Part shown: piece by piece, positions 1 to 7,231 of the stretch
Numbering within the stretch: the stretch's first letter is position 1
Layout of the letters: each line of letters opens with the position of its first letter
Assembly: GCA_946479905.1 (NCBI GenBank)
Contig: CAMLIA010000175.1
Coordinates: forward strand, 1-9,003
Direction of reading: 5' to 3'
Length of the DNA stretch: 9,003 nt
Origin: an uncultured Frankiales bacterium
Lineage (GTDB): Bacteria; Actinomycetota; Actinomycetes; Mycobacteriales; SCTD01
The notes under the pieces: model-generated
Seen by the model: only the letters and a program-made list of their open reading frames with translations
What the model was told of the DNA's origin: nothing
Database searches by the model: none
Translations under genes and position numbers: made by a program

Positions 1-782
1 GCCTGCGCGACGACAAGCAGCACGCGTTCCAGCGGCGCTACCGCGACGTCGACGTGCTCCTCGTCGACGACATCCAGTTCCTGGAGAACAAGGAGCGCAC
101 GCAGGAGGAGTTCTTCCACACCTTCAACACGCTGCACAACGCCAACAAGCAGATCGTCATCACCTCCGACCGGCCGCCGCAGCAGCTGTCCACCCTCGAG
201 GACCGGCTCCGCACCCGCTTCCAGTGGGGCCTCATCACCGACGTCCAGCCACCCGACATCGAGACCCGCATCGCCATCCTGCGCAAGAAGGCGGCCAGCG
301 ACCGGCTGATGGCGCCGCCGGAGGTGCTGGAGTTCATCGCGAGCAAGATCAGCACCAACATCCGGGAGCTGGAGGGCGCCCTGATCCGGGTGACGGCCTT
401 CGCGAGCCTCAACCGCCAGCCCGTCGACCTGTCGCTGGCGGAGATCGTCCTCAAGGACCTCATCCCCGCCGACGGCGGCCCGGAGATCACCGGCGCCACG
501 ATCATGGCCGCCACGGCGGAGTACTTCGGCCTCACCATGGAGGACCTCTGCGGCTCCTCGCGCTCGCGGGTGCTCGTCACCGCCCGGCAGATCGCCATGT
601 ACCTCTGCCGCGAGCTCACCGACCTGTCGCTGCCCAAGATCGGGCAGATGTTCGGCGGCCGGGACCACACCACCGTCATCCACGCCGACCGCAAGATCCG
701 CGGCCAGATGGCGGAGCGCCGGGCGACCTACAACCAGGTCGCCGAGCTCACCAACCGCATCAAGACCCGGTCCCGGCAGTAG
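1..782 (+). CDS. dnaA: Chromosomal replication initiator DnaA, C-terminal part (5' truncated by window edge)
   Basis: DnaA is the AAA+ ATPase that binds DnaA boxes at oriC, unwinds the origin and helps bring in the replicative helicase. Reading is in frame from base 3; the N-terminal domains and Walker A lie left of the window. Seen in order: Walker B VLLVDD (54-71), sensor I ITSDRPP (from 159), the box VII arginine-finger region LRTRFQWGL (from 207), sensor [11 protein letters not shown] with its arginine at 363-365, and the domain IV DnaA signature [15 protein letters not shown] (654-698), which contacts the DnaA box. The AAA+ core and domain IV look intact, with no frameshift. The gene ends in TAG at 780-782 and is followed directly by the probable oriC, the usual actinobacterial arrangement. 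Identification is secure; only the start is unknown. Confidence 0.97.
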   Translation, partial: LRDDKQHAFQRRYRDVDVLLVDDIQFLENKERTQEEFFHTFNTLHNANKQIVITSDRPPQQLSTLEDRLRTRFQWGLITDVQPPDIETRIAILRKKAASDRLMAPPEVLEFIASKISTNIRELEGALIRVTAFASLNRQPVDLSLAEIVLKDLIPADGGPEITGATIMAATAEYFGLTMEDLCGSSRSRVLVTARQIAMYLCRELTDLSLPKIGQMFGGRDHTTVIHADRKIRGQMAERRATYNQVAELTNRIKTRSRQ

Positions 783-813
783 GTGACCTCGGTCACAGGG
801 TCTCTGCACAGAC

Positions 814-822
814 TGGGGACAA
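814..822 (-). promoter_or_regulatory. DnaA box (8/9)
   Basis: TGGGGACAA on the + strand reads TTGTCCCCA on the minus strand, one mismatch from TTGTCCACA. It lies 32 bases after the dnaA stop and three bases before a second minus-strand copy (826-834, 7/9). The pair could be a cooperative binding unit; that is inference. Confidence 0.55.
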
Positions 823-959
823 GGGTGTGGACGGCAGCGCTCATCGGTGGACCGTCGGGGACGGCCGTCCGGCTGTCCACCGGCGTCCACCGGCGGCCTG
901 CCGGTCCGTCCACAGCGGCCGCACACCTGGCCGAGGGCGCTGACCTGCGACGACGCTCG

Positions 960-968
960 CTGTCCACA
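960..968 (+). promoter_or_regulatory. DnaA box (8/9)
   Basis: CTGTCCACA differs from the actinobacterial DnaA box TTGTCCACA only at its first base. It is the best plus-strand match in the intergenic region and lies in the middle of the box cluster. Confidence 0.6.
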
Positions 969-1012
969 GCGGTGCACGCCCCTACGACGACGGCTGGCTG
1001 TACCTCTCCCGA

Positions 1013-1028
1013 AACCCCACATGGGGTT
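1013..1028. repeat. Inverted repeat in the dnaN-proximal half of oriC
   Basis: AACCCCA (1013-1019) and TGGGGTT (1022-1028) are exact reverse complements separated by CA. A two-base loop is too tight for a good RNA hairpin as drawn, so a protein-binding palindrome near the dnaN promoter or origin is at least as likely as a terminator. A DnaA-box-like copy (1044-1052, minus) follows 15 bases later. Function unknown. Confidence 0.45.
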
Positions 1029-1141
1029 CTGCACGTTCCTCCCTGTGGACGCGCTCGTCGTGCCCATGCGCAACACTGCACGTCCCGCACCAGCGGGGCC
1101 GCGTCTCGCACCCGCCATGACAGGACCACGAGGTCGAAACC

Positions 1142-1166
1142 GATGGAGCTGAACTGATGGAGCTGA
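1142..1166 (+). repeat. Direct repeat duplicating the dnaN start region, with a five-codon upstream ORF
   Basis: GATGGAGCTGA occurs twice, at 1142-1152 and 1156-1166, offset by 14 bases. The second copy holds the dnaN start codon. The first copy supplies both the GGAG ribosome-binding sequence and an out-of-frame ATG (1143-1145) that opens a tiny frame, M-E-L-N-stop. Its TGA (1155-1157) overlaps the dnaN ATG as TGATG, the arrangement typical of translational coupling. Whether the tiny ORF is translated is unknown. Confidence 0.6.
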
Positions 1167-2293
1167 GGGTCGAACGGGACGCTCTCGCCGACGCGGTCGT
1201 CTGGACCGCCCGCTCGCTGCCGGCCCGCCCCCCGATGCAGGTGCTGCTCGGCCTGCTCCTCGAGACGACCGAGCAGGGGCTGTCGGTCAGCGGCTTCGAC
1301 TACGAGGTCAGCTCGCAGATCAGCGTCGACGTCACCGCGGCCGAGCCGGGCCGGGTGCTGGTGCCGGGGCGGCTGCTGTCCGACATCGTGCGCTCGCTGC
1401 CGCCCCAGCCGGTCGAGCTGCGGCTCGAGGGCACCCGTGTCGTGCTGACCTGCGGGGCCGCCCGGTTCACGCTGCCGACGCTGCCGGTGGAGGACTACCC
1501 GGCCCTGCCGTCGATGCCGACCACCGCGGGCGCTCTGGAGAGCGACGTCTTCGGGGCGGCGGTCGCCCAGGTCGCGCTCGCCGCAGGCCGTGACGACACG
1601 CTGCCGGTGCTGACCGGCGTCCGGATCGAGATCGAGGGCGACCAGCTCACCCTGGCCGCCACCGACCGCTACCGGCTCGCCGTCCGCACCCTGCAGTGGA
1701 AGCCGCAGCAGCCCGACCTGTCCGCGACCGCCCTGGTGCCGGCCCGGACGCTCGCCGACACCGCCAAGGCGCTCACCCACGGGCCGGAGGTCACCCTCGC
1801 GCTGTCCACGGGCGGTGCGGGTGAGGGCATGATCGGCTTCGAGGGGGGTGGCCGCCGCACCACCAGCCGGCTGCTCGAGGGCGAGTTCCCGAAGTACCGC
1901 TCGCTGCTGCCGAGCGAGAGCAGCTCGCACGCCGAGGTCGAGACCGGACCGCTCGTCGAGGCGGTGAAGCGCGTCGCGCTGGTCGCGGCCCGCAACGCCC
2001 CCGTCCGGCTGTCGTTCTCCGCCGAGGGGCTGCTGCTGGAGGCGGGCGGCCAGGACGACGCCCAGGCGTCGGAGCGGCTCGAGTGCGGCTGGGAGACCAG
2101 TGACGCCGCCGAGATGTCGATCGCGTTCAACCCGCAGTACCTGCTCGACGGCCTCGGTGCCGTGGACAGCGACACGACGACGCTGGCCTTCACCGGCCCG
2201 ACCCGGCCGGCCGTGCTCACCGGCAAGCGCGACCCCGACGCGTCCGTGGCGGACTACCGCTACCTGCTGATGCCGGTGCGGCTCTCGGGCTGA
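1157..2293 (+). CDS. dnaN: DNA polymerase III beta subunit (sliding clamp)
   Basis: This 378-residue protein has the usual length for DnaN, the ring-shaped dimer that encircles DNA and tethers polymerase III and other partners. Three repeats of the clamp fold can be followed. The N-terminal one starts MELRVERDALADAVVWTARSL and includes RVLVPGRLLSDIVRSLP. The middle one contains DDTLPVLTGVRIEI and LAATDRYRLAVR, a strongly conserved clamp stretch. The C-terminal one contains FNPQYLLDGL and ends in YLLMPVRLSG, matching the conserved clamp C-terminus that lines the partner-binding pocket. The start at ATG 1157 is favoured by GGAG at 1145-1148 and by the homologous N-terminus. That ATG overlaps the TGA of a five-codon upstream reading frame. 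It is the first gene after oriC and probably the head of a dnaN-gnd-recF-dciA transcription unit. Confidence 0.97.
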   Translation: MELRVERDALADAVVWTARSLPARPPMQVLLGLLLETTEQGLSVSGFDYEVSSQISVDVTAAEPGRVLVPGRLLSDIVRSLPPQPVELRLEGTRVVLTCGAARFTLPTLPVEDYPALPSMPTTAGALESDVFGAAVAQVALAAGRDDTLPVLTGVRIEIEGDQLTLAATDRYRLAVRTLQWKPQQPDLSATALVPARTLADTAKALTHGPEVTLALSTGGAGEGMIGFEGGGRRTTSRLLEGEFPKYRSLLPSESSSHAEVETGPLVEAVKRVALVAARNAPVRLSFSAEGLLLEAGGQDDAQASERLECGWETSDAAEMSIAFNPQYLLDGLGAVDSDTTTLAFTGPTRPAVLTGKRDPDASVADYRYLLMPVRLSG

Positions 2294-2345
2294 TGCGGGT
2301 GTCGGGCGGCTGCCGGACGAGCAGGACGTAGCGAGAGCTGACGAC

Positions 2346-2352
2346 GAGAGGG
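2346..2352 (+). promoter_or_regulatory. Ribosome binding site of gnd
   Basis: GAGAGGG lies nine bases before the GTG at 2362 and supports that start over internal ATG codons such as the one at 2395. The 68-base gap between dnaN and gnd shows no other convincing signal, so gnd is probably transcribed with dnaN. Confidence 0.6.
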
Positions 2353-2361
2353 CGGTACGAC

Positions 2362-3294
2362 GTGGCGACGCTGGGACTGATCGGGCTGGGCCGGATGGGC
2401 GGCAACATGGCCGAGCGACTGCGTCGAGGTGGCCACACCGTCGTGGGCTACGACCGCTCGCCGGACCTGCGCGACGTCGACTCGCTGGAGGCGCTGGTCG
2501 CGGCGCTGCCCGCCCCGCGCGTGGTGTGGGTGATGGTGCCGGCCGGCCAGCCGACGTACGACACGGTCGACGCGCTCGGAGCGCTGCTCGAGGCCGGCGA
2601 CGTGATCGTGGACGGCGGGAACTCGCGCTACACCGACGACCAGATCCACGCAGAAGCCTTGTCCCCCAAGGGGATCGGCTTCGTCGACGCCGGTGTCAGC
2701 GGTGGCATCTGGGGGCTCACCGAGGGCTACGCGCTGATGGTCGGTGGCGCGCCGGAGGACGTCGCGAAGGTCCAGCCGTTCTTCGACGTGCTCAAGCCCG
2801 AGGGCGACAGCGGTTTCGTGCACGCCGGGGCGGTCGGTGCGGGGCACTTCGCGAAGATGGTCCACAACGGCATCGAGTACGGCCTGATGCAGGCCTACGC
2901 CGAGGGCTGGGAGCTGATGGAGGCGACCCCGCTCATCACGAACGTCCGGGACGTCGTCGCGAGCTGGCAGCAGGGCACGGTCATCCGCTCGTGGCTGCTC
3001 GACCTCATGGTGCGGGCCCTCGACGAGGACGAGCACCTCGACGACCTCAAGGGGTACGCCGAGGACTCGGGCGAGGGTCGGTGGACCGTGCAGGCGGCGA
3101 TCGACCACGCCGTGCCGCTGCCGGCGATCACCGCGGCGCTGTTCGCCCGCTTCGGCTCGCGGCAGGACGACAGTCCCGCGATGAAGATGATCGCCGCGCT
3201 GCGCAACCAGTTCGGCGGGCACGCGATCACCAAGGTCTCGACGCAGAAGGGCGCCGACGCTCCGGGCGCCGACGTGTCCGCACCACCGGTGTAG
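2362..3294 (+). CDS. gnd: 6-phosphogluconate dehydrogenase (decarboxylating), short form
   Basis: The enzyme oxidatively decarboxylates 6-phosphogluconate to ribulose 5-phosphate in the cytosol (oxidative pentose phosphate pathway). It has an N-terminal Rossmann fold with GLGRMG at residues 8-13, then the substrate-binding stretch GVSGG (111-115) followed by IWGLTEGYALMVGG. The helix K165-MVHNGIE172 carries the expected catalytic lysine and glutamate with the family's seven-residue spacing. At 310 residues it belongs to the short class (about 300) rather than the roughly 470-residue class. An acidic residue ends beta-strand 2 (YDRS, D31), which usually favours NAD, but the arginine after it leaves NADP possible. 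The GTG start has a good ribosome-binding site. A gnd between dnaN and recF is common in actinobacteria; its link to replication, if any, is not understood. Confidence 0.93.
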   Translation: MATLGLIGLGRMGGNMAERLRRGGHTVVGYDRSPDLRDVDSLEALVAALPAPRVVWVMVPAGQPTYDTVDALGALLEAGDVIVDGGNSRYTDDQIHAEALSPKGIGFVDAGVSGGIWGLTEGYALMVGGAPEDVAKVQPFFDVLKPEGDSGFVHAGAVGAGHFAKMVHNGIEYGLMQAYAEGWELMEATPLITNVRDVVASWQQGTVIRSWLLDLMVRALDEDEHLDDLKGYAEDSGEGRWTVQAAIDHAVPLPAITAALFARFGSRQDDSPAMKMIAALRNQFGGHAITKVSTQKGADAPGADVSAPPV

Positions 3295-3306
3295 GGCGCG
3301 CGTCCC

Positions 3307-4446
3307 GTGTTCGTCTCGCACCTGTCGCTGACCGACTTCCGGTCCTGGCCGCAGCTCGACATCGAGCTCGGGCCGGGCCCGACGGCACTGGTCGGGAGCA
3401 ACGGGCAGGGCAAGACCAACATCGCGGAGGCGCTGCTCTACGTCGCCACGCTGGAGTCGCACCGGGTCGCGACCGACGCGCCGCTCGTGCGGCAGGGGGC
3501 GGAGCGCGCCATCGTGCGGGCCCGCGTCGAGCGGCACCAGCGCACGACCCTGGTGGAGCTGGAGATCAACCCGGGCAAGGCCAACCGCGCACGGATCAAC
3601 CGCGGGCCGGTGCCGCGCGCCAAGGAGGTGCTGGGGCTGCTGCGGACGGTGCTGTTCGCACCGGAGGACCTGGCCCTCGTCCGCGGGGACCCGTCGGAGC
3701 GGCGGCGGTTCCTCGACGACCTGCTGGTCGCCCGGTCGCCGCGCTACGCCGGGGTCCGCGCCGACTACGACCGCGTGCTCAAGCAGCGCAACGCCCTGCT
3801 GAAGACGGCCTTCCTCGCCAGGCGGTCCGGCGGCGCGGACATGCGCACCCTGGACGTGTGGGACGCGCACCTCGCACAGAGCGGTGCCGAGCTGCTCGCG
3901 GCGCGGCTGGCCCTCGTGGACGACCTGCTGCCGCTCGCCGACGTGGCGTACCGCGAGGTGAGCAAGGGCCAGGGGGAGCTCGCCCTGGCGTACAAGAGCT
4001 CGCTGGGCGAGGCGCTGCCCGCGTCCGGCGACAGGGACGTGCTCGGGGCCGCGCTGCTGTCGGAGCTGGCCCGGGTGCGGCAGCAGGAGGTCGAGCGGGG
4101 CGTCTCGCTCGTCGGTCCGCACCGCGACGACCTGGTGCTCTCGCTGGGATCGCTGCCGGTGAAGGGGTACGCCTCGCACGGGGAGTCGTGGTCGGTCGCG
4201 CTGGCGCTGCGGCTCGCGTCGTACGAGCTGCTCAAGGCCGACGGGGCCGAGGGCGACGGCGAGCCGGTGCTCGTCCTCGACGACGTCTTCGCCGAGCTCG
4301 ACACCGGCCGGCGGGAGCGGCTGGCCACCCTCGTGCAGGCCGCGGAGCAGGTGCTGGTCACCGCTGCCGTCCCCGACGACGTCCCGGAGCAGCTGATCGG
4401 CGGACGATGGGACGTCCACGACGGGACGGTCACCTGTGTCCGGTGA
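3307..4446 (+). CDS. recF: DNA replication and repair protein RecF
   Basis: RecF is an SMC-like ATPase of the RecFOR pathway that helps load RecA at single-strand gaps and stalled forks. At 379 residues it has the usual length. The N-terminus [17 protein letters not shown] is typical of the family. Walker A is GSNGQGKT (residues 30-37). The ABC-type signature lies in [15 protein letters not shown] (from S290). Walker B with D-loop is [12 protein letters not shown] (residues 321-332). The only sensible start is GTG 3307, 12 bases after the gnd stop; the ribosome-binding site is weak, so translation may depend on coupling from gnd. The gene lies in the same frame as gnd, separated by its TAG and four codons. 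Its end overlaps the dciA start by 11 bases. Confidence 0.97.
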   Translation: MFVSHLSLTDFRSWPQLDIELGPGPTALVGSNGQGKTNIAEALLYVATLESHRVATDAPLVRQGAERAIVRARVERHQRTTLVELEINPGKANRARINRGPVPRAKEVLGLLRTVLFAPEDLALVRGDPSERRRFLDDLLVARSPRYAGVRADYDRVLKQRNALLKTAFLARRSGGADMRTLDVWDAHLAQSGAELLAARLALVDDLLPLADVAYREVSKGQGELALAYKSSLGEALPASGDRDVLGAALLSELARVRQQEVERGVSLVGPHRDDLVLSLGSLPVKGYASHGESWSVALALRLASYELLKADGAEGDGEPVLVLDDVFAELDTGRRERLATLVQAAEQVLVTAAVPDDVPEQLIGGRWDVHDGTVTCVR

Positions 4447-4969
4447 CGCGGGCGAACCGGACCGAGCTGCTGCCGATGAGCCCGGCGAGCAGCTGAAGGG
4501 CCCGGACCTGGTGCGCAAGGCGCTCGCCGAGGCCAAGGCGGCCAGCCGGGCCAGGGGGACCGCGCCCCGTCGTACCGGCTCGAAGCCGGCCCGGCCGCGC
4601 CCCACCGGTGATCCGCTGGAGCCGATGAAGGTGGGACAGGCGATCCAGCGGCTGGTCGCCGAGCGCGGCTGGGAGGACACCACGACCCGTGCCGACGTGC
4701 TCGCCAACTGGGCGTCGGTGGTGGGTCCGGAGATCGCCGACCACTGCCGGCCGGTGTCGCTCGACGACGGCGAGCTGGTGCTCGTGGCGGAGTCGACGGC
4801 GTGGGCCACGCAGCTGCGGCTGCTGACACGGACGCTGCTGCAGCGGGTGCAGGACCACGCCGGTCCGGGGGTCGCGTCGAAGGTCGTCGTCCGTGGCCCG
4901 GCGACGCCCGACTGGCGCAAGGGCAAGCTGCGGGTGCAGGGCCGCGGGCCGCGAGACACCTACGGCTGA
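4436..4969 (+). CDS. dciA: DUF721 / DciA-family protein, probable helicase-loading factor
   Basis: This 177-residue protein is of the DUF721 family that sits between recF and gyrB in most actinobacteria. In that family DciA interacts with the replicative helicase DnaB and is thought to promote its loading in bacteria lacking DnaC or DnaI. The first 60 or so residues are charged, rich in Ala, Arg and Pro, and probably disordered. The conserved domain runs from about residue 62 ([16 protein letters not shown]) through [22 protein letters not shown] and [19 protein letters not shown] to about residue 145, matching the family pattern. The GTG start at 4436 overlaps recF by 11 bases with no strong ribosome-binding site, suggesting coupling. 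A later GTG at 4511 is possible but would remove part of the N-terminal tail. The helicase role is inferred from family and context. Confidence 0.88.
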   Translation: MSGDAGEPDRAAADEPGEQLKGPDLVRKALAEAKAASRARGTAPRRTGSKPARPRPTGDPLEPMKVGQAIQRLVAERGWEDTTTRADVLANWASVVGPEIADHCRPVSLDDGELVLVAESTAWATQLRLLTRTLLQRVQDHAGPGVASKVVVRGPATPDWRKGKLRVQGRGPRDTYG

Positions 4970-4977
4970 CGCCCGGA

Positions 4978-5031
4978 CCCCCCGCTCGTGTGGGGGGACA
5001 CTCCCACCGGGGGTGAACGCGCCACACGCGT
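4978..5031 (+). terminator. Tandem GC-rich hairpins after dciA, probable transcription terminator
   Basis: Three adjacent inverted repeats begin nine bases after the dciA stop. The first is CCCCCCGC (4978-4985) with GTGGGGGG (4990-4997), loop TCGT and one G-U pair. The second is CACTCCC (4999-5005) with GGGGGTG (5009-5015), loop ACC and one G-U pair. The third is ACGCG (5017-5021) with CGCGT (5027-5031) and a five-base loop. No T-run follows, which is common for actinobacterial terminators. They probably separate the dnaN-recF-dciA unit from gyrBA. Confidence 0.5.
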
Positions 5032-5048
5032 CCACAGAGGCCTCCTGA

Positions 5049-7171
<2,123 letters not shown>

Positions 7172-7172
<1 letters not shown>

Positions 7173-7185
7173 TTCCACGTGAAAC
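7172..7185. promoter_or_regulatory. parS: parS-like ParB-binding site 1
   Basis: GTTCCACGTGAAAC matches 13 of 14 bases of the widely conserved ParB-binding palindrome GTTTCACGTGAAAC. Its first base is the last base of the gyrB TAG stop. parS sites recruit ParB and SMC for chromosome segregation and cluster near oriC, which this window contains. The match is visible; binding is inferred. Confidence 0.7.
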
Positions 7186-7198
7186 GCGCCCCTGCGAC

Positions 7199-7212
7199 GT
7201 TCCACGTGGAAC
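7199..7212. promoter_or_regulatory. parS: parS-like ParB-binding site 2
   Basis: GTTCCACGTGGAAC is a perfect 14-base palindrome matching 12 of 14 bases of GTTTCACGTGAAAC; both differences are symmetric. Its centre is 27 bases from that of the first site, so the two form a tandem pair in the 59-base gyrB-gyrA spacer, ending just before the gyrA ribosome-binding site. Confidence 0.65.
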
Positions 7213-7220
7213 AGACCAAG

Positions 7221-7225
7221 AAAGG
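7221..7225 (+). promoter_or_regulatory. Ribosome binding site of gyrA
   Basis: AAAGG (within AAGAAAGG) lies six bases before the GTG at 7232 and selects that start. The resulting N-terminus ([10 protein letters not shown], then the conserved [14 protein letters not shown]) fits actinobacterial GyrA. Confidence 0.6.
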
Positions 7226-7231
7226 CACTGA

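Larger units (their letters stand above)
783..1156. other. oriC: Probable chromosomal origin of replication (oriC), dnaA-dnaN intergenic region
   Basis: This 374-base stretch lies between dnaA and dnaN, where actinobacterial oriC is normally found, and I see no credible gene in it. It contains seven GTCCAC cores on either strand within about 225 bases, plus a TGGGGACAA (814-822). Compared with the actinobacterial box TTGTCCACA, the best copies match 8 of 9: 814-822 (minus) and CTGTCCACA at 960-968 (plus). Copies matching 7 of 9 are 826-834 (minus), 873-881 (plus), 906-914 (plus) and 1044-1052 (minus). Weaker copies matching 6 of 9 are 846-854 (minus) and 883-891 (plus). No perfect box and no obvious long AT-rich unwinding element is visible. 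The dnaN promoter probably also lies here, but I could not place it convincingly. That this is the origin is inferred from context and box density. Confidence 0.85.

Noticed and set aside
783..1157. Open frame through the whole dnaA-dnaN spacer (124 codons)
   Set aside because: No ribosome-binding site or recognisable domain, and biased composition. It runs through the DnaA-box cluster, so a non-coding origin is the better reading. Only its last five codons are discussed, as a possible micro-ORF.
3292..3309. gnd and recF in the same frame, separated by TAG and four codons: possible read-through fusion
   Set aside because: Both proteins are complete with normal termini, and no read-through signal is evident. 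A shared frame happens by chance one time in three.
2260..4959. Very long open frame (about 900 codons) on the minus strand across gnd, recF and dciA
   Set aside because: High third-position GC of the genuine + strand genes suppresses stops in the opposite frame. The translation is low-complexity, rich in R, P, H and V, with no recognisable domain, and it spans three well-identified genes.
7199..7212. Perfect palindrome before gyrA read as an intrinsic terminator
   Set aside because: No loop in the full pairing and no T-run; it sits inside a co-directional operon and closely matches the parS consensus, as does its neighbour.
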